DNA of 64,000 nucleotides from the NCBI GenBank assembly GCA_028283745.1, contig JAPWJZ010000008.1, positions 248,001-312,000 on the forward strand, in the 5' to 3' direction. The number at the start of each line of letters is the position of its first letter. Position 1 is the stretch's first letter. The position numbers were made by a program, and so were the translations under genes. The notes under the pieces are model-generated. The model ran no database searches. It saw only the letters and a list, made by a program, of their open reading frames with translations, and was not told where the DNA came from. The stretch comes from Micavibrio sp. Its GTDB lineage: Bacteria; Pseudomonadota; Alphaproteobacteria; Micavibrionales; UBA2020. Below are positions 44,886 through 53,351 of this stretch, one piece after another.

Positions 44886-46124
44886 TTAAAACTCATCCGG
44901 CAAGTTCGGCGTGAGGATAGACGCGCCCAGTTTTCGCGCCGCGATATCATGCAGCCGCCGCGCAATCGCCAGCCACATCGGGCTGATGAGCAGGCTAAGG
45001 GCGATGACGGAAATCATCAGGCGGTATGCATCTTCGGAAATGACCTGCGCGGATAAGCCGACCGCGCAAAGGATGAACGAAAATTCGCCGATCTGCCCCA
45101 TAACGACGCCGCTATGGAATGCACGGCCCCACGGTTCGCCCAAAAAGTGCAGAATGGCGACGTTGACGGTGGTTTTGAGCAGCGTCACCACCAGCAGCAC
45201 CAGCAGCACGCTCTGCCAGTTCTCCCATATATAATGCAGGTCCATCAGCAGGCCGATGGAAAGGAAGAAGACCATGAGCAGGATGGTCTGTATCGGCTCC
45301 GCCGCCTTGTGCAGCATGGCGCGCACGTTGGAGTTGCCAATGATAAGCCCCGCCACAAACGCGCCATAAGCGGTCGACAGCCCGACGATGCCGGACAGCG
45401 TTGCCCACGTAAAGCAAAACGCCATGGCGGCGAGGGGAATAATTTCCGGCCGCGACACAATCCATTCCGACATCGGCAGCGTAATGCGGTCGCGCTTCGA
45501 CAAAAACCAGCTGAGGACAATCAGCAGGCCGATGGAAATAAACAGCTTCAGGCCAATCGCAAGCCCCATCTCCCCGCTGCTGGGCGCGTTCACGGCCTTT
45601 GCGCTTTCAAACGCGCTGATAATCAGCAGCATGGGAATGACGGCTAAGTCCTGCGCAATCAGCGTCGATACCGTGGTACGGCCGACGGGCGTGCGCAAAT
45701 CATCCGTTTCCTCGAGAATTTTGATGGAGACCGCGGTGGAGGACAGGGCGGTTGAAAACGCGAAAACAACAACGCGCTGGATGGACCAGTCCAGGAAGTG
45801 GCCAATGCCGTAAAACACCGCCAGCGCCACCGTAATTTGCAGCGCCGCGGTCGACAGCGCGGTTTTGTAGACGGATTTAAAACTGCGCAATGACAGTTCC
45901 ATGCCGATGATGAACAGCAGCATGATCACGCCCAGCTCCGCCAGCACCTGTACAGGCTCGGTATTCTCGACCAGCTTCAGCCCCGTCGGCCCCAGCACCA
46001 CGCCCGCAATGATATAGCCGACAATGGCCGGCTGGCGCAGGCGGATAAGGATAAGCCCGCACAGCAGTGCCGCCATGGTGACCAGCGCGATGGAGGTCAG
46101 CGTATCAATGTGGGTGATTTCCAT
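44886..46124 (-). CDS. Kef-type cation:proton antiporter (CPA2 family)
   Basis: 412 aa with about 12 membrane spans and no C-terminal TrkA-N (RCK) domain. Typical CPA2 features are RQPAIVGYIIAGVVLGP in the N-terminal region, the SSTAVSIKIL stretch, and AYGAFVAGLIIGNS. It probably exchanges K+ or Na+ for protons; the ion is not determinable. It is convergent with rluB. Confidence 0.9.
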   Translation of the reverse strand: MEITHIDTLTSIALVTMAALLCGLILIRLRQPAIVGYIIAGVVLGPTGLKLVENTEPVQVLAELGVIMLLFIIGMELSLRSFKSVYKTALSTAALQITVALAVFYGIGHFLDWSIQRVVVFAFSTALSSTAVSIKILEETDDLRTPVGRTTVSTLIAQDLAVIPMLLIISAFESAKAVNAPSSGEMGLAIGLKLFISIGLLIVLSWFLSKRDRITLPMSEWIVSRPEIIPLAAMAFCFTWATLSGIVGLSTAYGAFVAGLIIGNSNVRAMLHKAAEPIQTILLMVFFLSIGLLMDLHYIWENWQSVLLVLLVVTLLKTTVNVAILHFLGEPWGRAFHSGVVMGQIGEFSFILCAVGLSAQVISEDAYRLMISVIALSLLISPMWLAIARRLHDIAARKLGASILTPNLPDEF

Positions 46125-46167
46125 GGAGTGTCCTGAAAGTCTTTAGAAAAAGGTAAGCGCCAGAAAA

Positions 46168-46208
46168 GCGAAACCCCTGACTATCATATCGTCAGGGGTT
46201 TCGTTTTT
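46168..46208 (-). terminator. Rho-independent terminator
   Basis: A 13-bp perfect stem CGAAACCCCTGAC / GTCAGGGGTTTCG with a nine-base loop. It lies downstream of the minus-strand lipoprotein gene; the minus-strand tail is CTTTTC, and the plus-strand tail is TTTTT. Confidence 0.85.
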
Positions 46209-46249
46209 GAAAGTGAAAACAGTGTTTACGGGGTAAACCCTGCAAAGGC

Positions 46250-47431
46250 TTACTGCATATAAACGTGGACTTCGCTGTTGCGCACATCCGGGCTGGTGGC
46301 GGCGTTCAGCTTCACGCGCTCCACCGGCAGGCCCATTTGCGACAGCGAGCGCATGACGCCTTCGCCGTTCTTGCGGGCTTCGCTGGAGGCAAGGGCGACT
46401 TCGGCGGGGTTGCCGCGCGAGGTGCTGACGGCATCAATCTCGAACTTCGCCGCCGGGTATTTATCAAGCGCGGACGTCACGGCGGTGTACAGCGCCTGCT
46501 GGTAGTTCACGTTGTCGCGGTCAAAGCGGATGATGACGAGCGGGCGGCGCTGCGCCGGTGCTGCCATGGGGGCCGATTTGAACGACGCGGAACCATCCTG
46601 CGTTGCGCGGGTGTACAGGTTGTTGGAAATGTTCTGGCCGTACAGTTCGCCGTTGGAAATGGCGAGCGACAGCGTTTGCATGTTCATGCGCTCGGACCGC
46701 AGGTAAGCGGAACGGCGGTTGATTTCGTCGTTCACGGCGGTCAGCTGGCGGTTGATGTTAACGATCTGCTGGTTCACGCCGTCTTCAACAACGTGCAGCT
46801 GGTCGTGGTCTGCCTTCACTGCGCCGGAAAGGCCGTAGGTGGCGCGCACGTTATCCTGCAGGTAGGCGGCTTTGGTGGCTTCGGCGGCAAGGTCGGTCGA
46901 CAGGCCGTTCAGCGCGCCTGCGGTATTCGACAGGCTGTCCAGCTTGTTCTGCGCCGTGTTCCAGCGGGCCTGAAGTTCGGGGTTGCCGGGGGTGGTGCCG
47001 GATTGCAGCTCGGTATTGATGGCGGCGACAAGTTCATAGTACGCGCGGGCGTCTGCATCCGCGCGACCCTGCAGGGCTTCAAGGCGGCCGTCAAAAGCGG
47101 CGGTTTCGCTGCGCACGGTGGACAGGTCCGCATCAAGGTCTTTCACCTTCGCCGTCACGGGCGTTGCGATGTTGCGCTTGTAGTAAGGCGTTTGCACATC
47201 CGTGCTGGCCAGAACGGTATCCGCCGAGCCTTCGCGGTAAATCACATCCGGCGCGGGGGTGTTGGTGACGGTCAGCGGCGGCAGGTTGCGCGCATCCGAC
47301 AGGTTCGAGGCAGTCACCTTGCCATCGCCGTTATAGCTGCTGCTGGTGGCTGTGCCATCGGTGGTGCAGGCGCTCAGTGCGGCGGTCAGGGCGAACGCGG
47401 CGACAAAATTGCGGAGAAGGACGTTAGGCAA
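46250..47431 (-). CDS. Lipoprotein with OmpA-like C-terminal domain
   Basis: 393 aa. The signal peptide ends in a lipobox (LSAC, Cys near residue 22), followed by a Thr/Ser/Gly-rich linker. A helical, probably coiled-coil central region (about 90-260) follows. The C-terminal 100 residues contain VIIRFDRDNVNYQ, KFEIDAVSTSRGNPAE and ALASSEARKNGEGV, the pattern of a peptidoglycan-binding OmpA-like fold in divergent form. It is probably an outer-membrane lipoprotein tethering to the wall. It is the last core gene before tRNA-Arg. Confidence 0.75.
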   Translation of the reverse strand: MPNVLLRNFVAAFALTAALSACTTDGTATSSSYNGDGKVTASNLSDARNLPPLTVTNTPAPDVIYREGSADTVLASTDVQTPYYKRNIATPVTAKVKDLDADLSTVRSETAAFDGRLEALQGRADADARAYYELVAAINTELQSGTTPGNPELQARWNTAQNKLDSLSNTAGALNGLSTDLAAEATKAAYLQDNVRATYGLSGAVKADHDQLHVVEDGVNQQIVNINRQLTAVNDEINRRSAYLRSERMNMQTLSLAISNGELYGQNISNNLYTRATQDGSASFKSAPMAAPAQRRPLVIIRFDRDNVNYQQALYTAVTSALDKYPAAKFEIDAVSTSRGNPAEVALASSEARKNGEGVMRSLSQMGLPVERVKLNAATSPDVRNSEVHVYMQ

Positions 47432-47809
47432 GGGTGTACCTCGTATTCTAAAAACTACGGCCAGGCCGTGGGGGCTATCGGAATCCTCGTTATTTTTAAA
47501 CTATAAAACCAAGGACTTGCAATATTGAATCGCGCATGCGGCGTGCAATGCACCACAATTATATAAGTCATGGCGAATTTACTATTTCCGTAATATTTAA
47601 GACGATGCGGCGGGTTTGGCATATTCCCTAATATTTCAAGCACCTCGGCTGCACGCCTTGCGGCTTTTGCGCACCCGTTGCAGCCAAAACGCCGCCACCC
47701 CGGCGTGAATACGGCAAAATGCCTTGCGGTTTTGCACAGAATCTTATAAATACCTAGTTCTCGGCGGACAGGTGCGCATCGCACACCTGCTCCAGTACAT
47801 CCGCCACGC
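47432..47809. other. Intergenic region upstream of tRNA-Arg
   Basis: About 380 bases without a gene. TTGCGG near 47724 and TATAAA at 47745-47750 may be the tRNA promoter, though the spacing is short. Nothing else is evident. Confidence 0.4.
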
Positions 47810-47886
47810 GCGCCTGTAGCTCAACTGGATAGAGCATCTGACTACGAATCAGAAGGTTAGGAGTTCGACTCTCTTCAGGCGCACCA
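47810..47886 (+). tRNA. tRNA-Arg (anticodon ACG)
   Basis: A 77-nt cloverleaf with encoded CCA. The acceptor arms GCGCCTG and CAGGCGC pair fully, the anticodon stem is TCTGA/TCAGA with loop CTACGAA (anticodon ACG at 47844-47846), and the T-arm loop is TTCGACT. A34 is the TadA substrate. It lies exactly at the boundary between the core and the RHS island, a usual integration position. Confidence 0.97.
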
Positions 47887-48102
47887 TTTCTCCCCTGTAA
47901 ACATTGCACGAACCCGCGTCCCGCCGTAATTTAGGCGGGTTTGAACGCTATTTCAGAAAGTGCATTGCCGTGCCGCCTCGTGCCCCCAAAAGCCGCCCTG
48001 TGAAGGGAGTGTCTGCAAACGCGAACGGATGCCGATGAATTCTGCGATGAAGTAAGATTCCGGCTCGACATTGAGTGGCGGGGGGAGTGGACTGTCCGAA
48101 TT

Positions 48103-48327
48103 TTGTCCCCGAGGCAATCACGGAAGCTGGAATTGGCGCTGTGCGGTGTCGCAAAGTTTAAGGACGTCAAAGACCACATCGCCGCTGGAAATATTTTATA
48201 TCTTCTTCCGCCAAAAGTTTTTGAGCATCATTTGCATGATTGGGATTTTTTTGGGTTGTTAGACGTGCAATCGCTGGAAGAAAAGTACCGACGTAAGCTT
48301 CGACCTATTTGGCGTGAAAAAGTATAG
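48103..48327 (+). pseudogene. Possible gene fragment of unknown type
   Basis: A 74-codon open frame starting at TTG, with plausible protein character in its second half (NILYLLPPKVFEHHLHDWDF, then LEEKYRRKL). It ends at the point where RHS-homologous sequence begins on the other strand. No ribosome binding site or family is recognised. The remaining stretch from 47887 to 48321 holds nothing else I can support. It could be a remnant of an older tip or immunity gene, or noise. Confidence 0.25.
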
Positions 48328-48689
48328 CTGCGCGATACGCCGCTGTTGGTAATGCCTATCAGGCGGCGGTCGTTGGCGTTGGTGTCATAGCCCCAGCTGG
48401 TTGAGACGGTAACGCCGCCGGTGGTCTCCGTCCGCCCCGTCTGCTGGCTGGTCTCCCCAAGGTAGGTATTGGTGAAGGTACCCAGCGGCGTGACGTGGCT
48501 GGTGAGGCGGTTGATGGCGTCATAGCCGAAGCTCTCGTTCCCGCCCGTCATGGTCTCGCCGGATAAACGCCCGACCGCATCGAAGCTGAGCCCCAGCGTA
48601 TCGTTGGTATACGGCCCCGCGATGGAAGAGAGCCGCAGGCCGCCAAGCGTGTTGACGGCGGCGTAGTTGTAGGTGGTGGTGCCCGTCAA
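48322..48689 (-). pseudogene. Internal RHS/YD-repeat fragment (last in the orphan series)
   Basis: About 360 bases matching the full-length RHS gene around 54677-55040 (DTLGLSFDAVGRLSGET, YDAINRLTSHVTPLGTF, GVSRSYT). It has no start and no tip; similarity stops abruptly at SRSYT. The left end is more diverged than the other copies (TTTYNYAAVNTLGGL for SYAYTAVGTNGAL), so it derives from another allele. It begins about 30 bases after the stop of the gene at 48719. Confidence 0.75.
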
Positions 48690-48718
48690 CTTATACCCAA
48701 TGTTACAGGTTAAAAAGA

Positions 48719-49063
48719 CTAGCGAGGTTTCTTATTTGATTTCTTGGATGACTTCTTTCCAAAGACATGTTTGTACCAATAGGCTTTTCTATTTCTAAAT
48801 TTACCTTTGAGTTTTGGATTATCAAATACTGCGAGCTGTTTACAGTCAATTTCGTACCTTATAAAAACGCCAATCAATTCGAGTAGTTGAGGCATGTTCA
48901 CCCGAGAGGCGTAAACATGAATAAAAAGTGTGGTGCCAATTCCTTCATATCCTTTAATGCAGGTTATTTTATCTAGCCATCCAAAAAAAGCTGCCTCATC
49001 ATTGTAGGTATAAAATGGGCCGACCGGACTCATTTTCAGTTCTATAATATTAGCTTTTTTCAT
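48719..49063 (-). CDS. Candidate immunity protein of orphan RHS module 1
   Basis: 114 aa, soluble, with an alternating strand/helix N-terminus ([15 protein letters not shown]) and a very basic Lys/Ser tail. Its ATG overlaps the stop of the RHS tip by four bases (ATGA), the usual toxin-immunity arrangement. AT content is higher than in the core. The family is not recognised; the role is inferred from position. Confidence 0.6.
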   Translation of the reverse strand: MKKANIIELKMSPVGPFYTYNDEAAFFGWLDKITCIKGYEGIGTTLFIHVYASRVNMPQLLELIGVFIRYEIDCKQLAVFDNPKLKGKFRNRKAYWYKHVFGKKSSKKSNKKPR

Positions 49064-50322
49064 CGGATTCTTCCTCCCGGATGAACATTGTAAGCAGGCG
49101 TTTTACCTGTCGGGTCCAGAACATCCCAGTGGGGTTTACCGTGAGCAGGTCCTGTTGTGCCGCTTCCCGGTGTTCCAGCTTGTCCCGTAGGCACCCAGAC
49201 TTTTCCTTTGTCGTCCACCCAACCCCACTTCCCGCTTTCGGGATCCTGCCCCCATTGTTCTCCACCTTTGGGGTCTTGGAAACCATCTTCTTTACAGGGT
49301 TTTCCCGGAGCTTTTGCTCCATTGGGATTTTTTGCGTCATTTGGCGGATTTTTTGTTTTCATCGCCAATATTTTCGGCTTGGCGTGATAATATTCCCAAA
49401 TAGATGCCATGCCCGCCGCCATTAATGTGCCGCCGACAAGGTTAGTTATAACGTCTGCTGAAGCCCCCGCAAGACAAATCGGATTTGGTCCAGCAAGGCA
49501 TGCCATTTCTGCCGGGTTGGGAACAAGGCCAACAGGGTCAATTTTATTCACAGGGTTTGCGCCTGTATATCCGTAAAGATTGATTCCGCCGTCTTCTTCA
49601 ATGGTGTCTCTGTTCAGCCACCTGCCGGTTGCGGGGTCATAGGCGCGTGTGGTCGAGAGATTGAGCGCAGATGCCGGATGAGCCATAAGGGCGGCGTACT
49701 GATAGTCGACGGATGTCGAGCTATTGGAGCGGGCTACTGCGCCGTACGGCTCGAAGTCATACGACTGCACCCTTGTGCCTGTCGTGGCGTCGATGACGTC
49801 ACGCGCCGCACCCAGCTGGTCCGGCATATAGATGAGCTTTTGTCCGGTGGTGACGTTAAGTTCGCCTTCCGCCATCTGGCGTCGTTGTACAACGTCCGTG
49901 CCGCTGCGGGTTTGGCAGACGAATCCGCCGCACCACATGTTCCGCGTGGTGGTGACGGTGCCGCCCGCTACGGTTTCGGTCTGGATTCTCCTTTGCCCGA
50001 TGCCGTTATACGTGAACTGCGTCTTGCCGCCCGCCGTGTAATCAATCTCGATGAGGCGGTTCTCGGCGTCCCACTTGTAGCTCTTTGTTCCGTCGCCACT
50101 CGTGAGGTTGCCGTTGGCGTCATAGACATAGGCGAGGGTGCCCCACGTGCCGATCTGGTTGAGGGCGTTGTAGGTGGGGTTTTTGGTGCCGGCGGGGGTG
50201 GTCCACGTGGTGGCGTTGTCCACATCGTCATAGGCATAGGCGAAGTTGCCGGGCGTGGTCCAGTTGGCGGTGAGCAGCCGGTCCGCCTTGTCATACGTGT
50301 AATTGTGGCTCTGCGTCGCCCA
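49060..50322 (-). CDS. Orphan RHS core fragment with Ntox37-like C-terminal tip
   Basis: The reading frame joins about 755 bases of RHS core (up to the closing motif [11 protein letters not shown]) to a tip of roughly 160 aa. No proper start is present: the frame opens right after the stop of the preceding immunity gene, and the first usable codon is a GTG at 50223 inside a YD repeat. The tip has a Gly/Ala linker with a hydrophobic stretch, then a Trp-rich segment ending [19 protein letters not shown] and HPGGRIR, which resembles polymorphic toxin type 37 (predicted nuclease). It is probably silent unless recombined into the full-length gene. Confidence 0.75.
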   Translation of the reverse strand, partial: WATQSHNYTYDKADRLLTANWTTPGNFAYAYDDVDNATTWTTPAGTKNPTYNALNQIGTWGTLAYVYDANGNLTSGDGTKSYKWDAENRLIEIDYTAGGKTQFTYNGIGQRRIQTETVAGGTVTTTRNMWCGGFVCQTRSGTDVVQRRQMAEGELNVTTGQKLIYMPDQLGAARDVIDATTGTRVQSYDFEPYGAVARSNSSTSVDYQYAALMAHPASALNLSTTRAYDPATGRWLNRDTIEEDGGINLYGYTGANPVNKIDPVGLVPNPAEMACLAGPNPICLAGASADVITNLVGGTLMAAGMASIWEYYHAKPKILAMKTKNPPNDAKNPNGAKAPGKPCKEDGFQDPKGGEQWGQDPESGKWGWVDDKGKVWVPTGQAGTPGSGTTGPAHGKPHWDVLDPTGKTPAYNVHPGGRIR

Positions 50323-50364
50323 TAGAACTATGGCTTCAAGTCTATATGCATGTTTGGGGGCATT

Positions 50365-50868
50365 TTAGTTGTGCCCTTTCGTTATGGTGTGAAAATATGC
50401 AACATACTCACCATCGGACGAAGCTGCTGCAGACTTAATGTTTGGTTGGTCAAGAACTGCATAGGTTTGAGAAAATGTTCTATTATCAATTTCGATGTAG
50501 CTCTGAGGATATGCCTGACACTCTAGAAAATATTCGTCTTTAATGTGACTGCTTAGTAAACTGTGGTAGTCAGTTTGAAATTTTTTTGGAGACATTTTTT
50601 CGCATAAAATAGTGTCGGCGGACTTCGTAAAAAAAGCCCCTAGCTGCATATCACCACAGAAATCGTAAAAAGACCTGACCCAAAAGTGGAAAACATCAGA
50701 ATAATAATTAGCAGCTTGCTGAGTAGAAATGTATATCCTAGCATCTGAAATAATCGGATTTGTATTTGGAATAAGAAGTTCACAATATTTAAAAGCATCT
50801 CCACTGGACACTTGAGCTTCCATTATCATCTGGCGAACGTATTCGATAGGGTGACTTATTTTCAGCAT
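50365..50868 (-). CDS. Candidate immunity protein of orphan RHS module 2
   Basis: 167 aa, soluble, AT-rich. Starts four bases after the stop of the module-2 tip. Helical N-terminus (IEYVRQMIMEAQVSSGDAF), several aromatic residues in the middle, no signal peptide. The family is not recognised; the immunity role is from position only. Confidence 0.6.
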   Translation of the reverse strand: MLKISHPIEYVRQMIMEAQVSSGDAFKYCELLIPNTNPIISDARIYISTQQAANYYSDVFHFWVRSFYDFCGDMQLGAFFTKSADTILCEKMSPKKFQTDYHSLLSSHIKDEYFLECQAYPQSYIEIDNRTFSQTYAVLDQPNIKSAAASSDGEYVAYFHTITKGHN

Positions 50869-50872
50869 TTTT

Positions 50873-52186
50873 TTACTCTAATGGCAGGGTTTCTAGAATA
50901 TTGGAAATATTTTCATCTGGTTCTTCATCAAGTGCGTCAGAAGGTATGCCAGGCCCTGGATGCGCTTGGTCTGGAGTGATGGGATTACCATTAAGATCGT
51001 AGTGCTGCCAAGCGGGTTCTCCAGGAAGGCTCGGATGATTAGGGTCTAAAGTTTTCCAATACCCAGACGACCCCGTAGGGCCACCTTCCCCCTGCGCGGG
51101 AACATATTCACAGGTTGTTGGAGGGCCTTTTGTGGCACGAGGGCCGAAAAATTTACCTGCGCGATTACCAAGGCCAGCTGGCGTATAAGGCCCGCCTGGT
51201 AGACCTTCGGGTGGGGCAGGTACCCATTTATCCCCCAGTTGTAACGGGCCATAAGCATTGGGAGGTACCCAAGCCAAGCCTAGTGGATCAATTCTGTTTA
51301 CTGAATTTTCGGCCACATACCCGTAAAGATTAATCCCGCCCGCCTCACGTATCGGGTCCTTGTTCAACCATCTGCCGGTCGCGGGGTCATACGCGCGTGT
51401 TGAGGAGAGTTGGAGCGCGGATGCGGGGTGCATCATCAAGCTGGCGTATTGGTAATCCACGGGCGTAGAGCCGTTGGAGCGGACGACTGCGCCGTACGGC
51501 TCGAAGTCATACGACTGCACCCTTGTGCCTGTCGTGGCGTCAATCACGTCTCGTGCCGCACCCAACTGGTCGGGCATGTAGATGAGCTTTTGTCCGGTGG
51601 TGACGTTGAGTTCGCCTTCCGCCATCTGCCTGCGCTGCACGACATCCGTGCCGCTGCGGGTTTGGCAGACGAACCCACCGCACCACATGTTCCTTGTCGT
51701 GGTGACGGTGCCGCCTGCCGTCGTCTCGGTCTGCATCCTGCGCTGCCCGGTGCCGTTGTAGGTAAACTGCGTCTTGCCGCCGGCGGTGTAATCAATCTCG
51801 ATGAGGCGGTCTTCTGCATCCCACTTGTAGGTTTTTGTTCCGTCGCCGGAGGTGAGGTTGCCGTTGGCGTCATAGACATAGGCCAGCGTGCCCCACGTGC
51901 CAATCTGGTTGAGGTTGTTGTAGGTGGGGTTCTTCGTTCCTGCCGGTGTCGTCCACGTGGTCGCGTTGTCCACGTCGTCGTAGGCGTAGGCGAAGTTGCC
52001 CGGAGTCGTTGACGATGCGGTCAGCAGCCGGTCCGCCTTGTCATACGTATAGGCATGGCTCTGTGTCGCCCAGGGGTGCCCTGCTGCGGCGGTATCGGTA
52101 ATGGACATGATGTCGTAGGGGTTGACCGGCGTGGTGCCGTAGCCGAGCAGTATAACTGCGCGATACGCCGCTGTTGGTAATACCAA
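50873..52186 (-). CDS. Orphan RHS core fragment with variable C-terminal tip (module 2)
   Basis: RHS core nearly identical to the full-length gene, closing with NSVNRIDPLGL, then a tip of about 135 aa rich in Pro/Gly with a conserved-looking end (SSGYWKTLDPN, WQHYDLNGNPITPDQAHPG) and an acidic tail. I do not recognise the tip family. The 5' part of the module lies in another frame because of a one-base insertion near 52149, and the first 40 bases of this frame are out of the YD register. It is therefore a broken orphan. Confidence 0.7.
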   Translation of the reverse strand: MVLPTAAYRAVILLGYGTTPVNPYDIMSITDTAAAGHPWATQSHAYTYDKADRLLTASSTTPGNFAYAYDDVDNATTWTTPAGTKNPTYNNLNQIGTWGTLAYVYDANGNLTSGDGTKTYKWDAEDRLIEIDYTAGGKTQFTYNGTGQRRMQTETTAGGTVTTTRNMWCGGFVCQTRSGTDVVQRRQMAEGELNVTTGQKLIYMPDQLGAARDVIDATTGTRVQSYDFEPYGAVVRSNGSTPVDYQYASLMMHPASALQLSSTRAYDPATGRWLNKDPIREAGGINLYGYVAENSVNRIDPLGLAWVPPNAYGPLQLGDKWVPAPPEGLPGGPYTPAGLGNRAGKFFGPRATKGPPTTCEYVPAQGEGGPTGSSGYWKTLDPNHPSLPGEPAWQHYDLNGNPITPDQAHPGPGIPSDALDEEPDENISNILETLPLE

Positions 52187-53123
52187 TCAGGCGGCGGTCG
52201 TTGGCGTTGGTGTCATAGCCCCAGCTGGTCGATACGGTGACGCCGCCGGTGGTCTCCGTCCGGCCTGTCTGCTGGCTCGTCTCCCCAAGGTAGGTATTGG
52301 TGAAGCTGCCGATGGGCGTGACGTGGCTGGTGAGGCGGTTGATGGCGTCATAGCCGAAGGTCTCGTTTCCGCCCGTGATGGTCTCGCCCGCAAGGCGACC
52401 GACCGCATCGAAGCTCAGCCCCAGCGTATCGTTGGTATACGGCCCCGTGACGGAGGAGGGCTGCAGCGCCCCGTTGGTGCCGACGGCGGTATAGGCGTAG
52501 CTGGTGGTGCCCGTGCCGTCCGCCATGCTGGCAAGGCGCGGCCAGCGCGGGTCGTAGGTGAAGGTGACGTTGGGCGTCGCGTTGACGGTGCTGGTGTAGG
52601 TGATCGTCTTCGGCTCATCCGCAAGGTCGTAAGTGAAGGTTTTTACCTGTCCCAGCGCGTCGGTGATGGATTTAAGACGGCTGGTACTGTTTTCGTAGGT
52701 ATAGGTTTCTGTCTTGGCTTGCGGCGTGCCATAGGCGTAGGTCTTGGCGACCGGGCGGCTTTCAATATCAATATCCCAGTGTGTGACGCTGCCACGCGCA
52801 TCCGTCAGGTTCTTGAGGACACCATTCTCGTAATATTCGTACTGCGTCGTGCGCGTGGAACTTCCGACGGTCGGCTCCGTAACCGACGTCAGGCGCTGGT
52901 CGGCATCATAGGCGTAGGTGGTAATGCGTCCGAGGCGGTCGGTGTATTTGCGCAGTTCCATGCTCTGCGTGCCGGCCAGCGGGCCGGCCTGGAACTTGTA
53001 GTCATACAAATCCGTCGTCGCGTCAGGGTAGGTAATGCTCGTTATGCGGTCCAGGTTGTCGTAGGCGTAGGTGAGCGTATAGCCTTGGCTGTCCGTCCGC
53101 GTCAGGATGCGATCGGCGGAATC
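51315..53123 (-). repeat. Long direct repeat, RHS core copy 2 (partner 53842-55649)
   Basis: The two stretches align base by base with only scattered mismatches and one single-base insertion: offset 2527 from 51315 to 52148 and 2526 from 52150 to 53123. A shorter third copy lies at about 49567-50322. The repeat is a natural substrate for homologous recombination between modules. Confidence 0.9.
52041..53123 (-). pseudogene. 5' part of orphan RHS module 2, frameshifted
   Basis: YD repeats continuous with the full-length gene at a constant offset of 2526 bases from 52150 to 53123. Compared with the intact copy one extra base (A on the plus strand, near 52149) shifts the frame after SGVSRSYT, so translation ends at 52041. 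Upstream the homology stops sharply at 53123, 53 bases after the end of the small lipoprotein gene. There is no start codon context. A sequencing error could mimic the shift. Confidence 0.75.
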
Positions 53124-53175
53124 TCATGTTAAGTGTCTATTGAATTAACGAGTTTTTGAGTTTGTTTATAAAATC

Positions 53176-53337
53176 CTATTTCGGGTTTTCCTTGAAAATT
53201 GTTGATAACTCTTCTTTGCTTGCATAGGGCACATCCTTTGTGGAGCCTGTGTAGCACGAGCAGTTTTTTTCAGCCGGTGCGCAAGAACTAAGAAGGCATA
53301 AAAGAGATAAGCAGCATATATAACGATAAATATTCAT
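53176..53337 (-). CDS. Small lipoprotein, candidate immunity protein of the full-length RHS
   Basis: 53 aa from the ATG at 53337, which has AAGGAG upstream. A short signal peptide ends in the lipobox LSSC, and the mature part is about 35 residues with three more cysteines or near (CSCYTG) and a charged end. It begins 14 bases after the stop of the RHS gene, where immunity genes sit. A lipoprotein would act at the membrane or in the periplasm, which would fit a toxin active there. Alternatively it may be an unrelated small lipoprotein. Confidence 0.6.
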   Translation of the reverse strand: MNIYRYICCLSLLCLLSSCAPAEKNCSCYTGSTKDVPYASKEELSTIFKENPK

Positions 53338-53351
53338 TATTTTTAAACTCC

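Noticed and set aside
47931..48179. An 82-codon minus-strand frame just after the tRNA.
   Set aside because: It has atypical Ser/Arg/His-rich composition, no ribosome binding site, and overlaps another weak frame; there is no support for coding.
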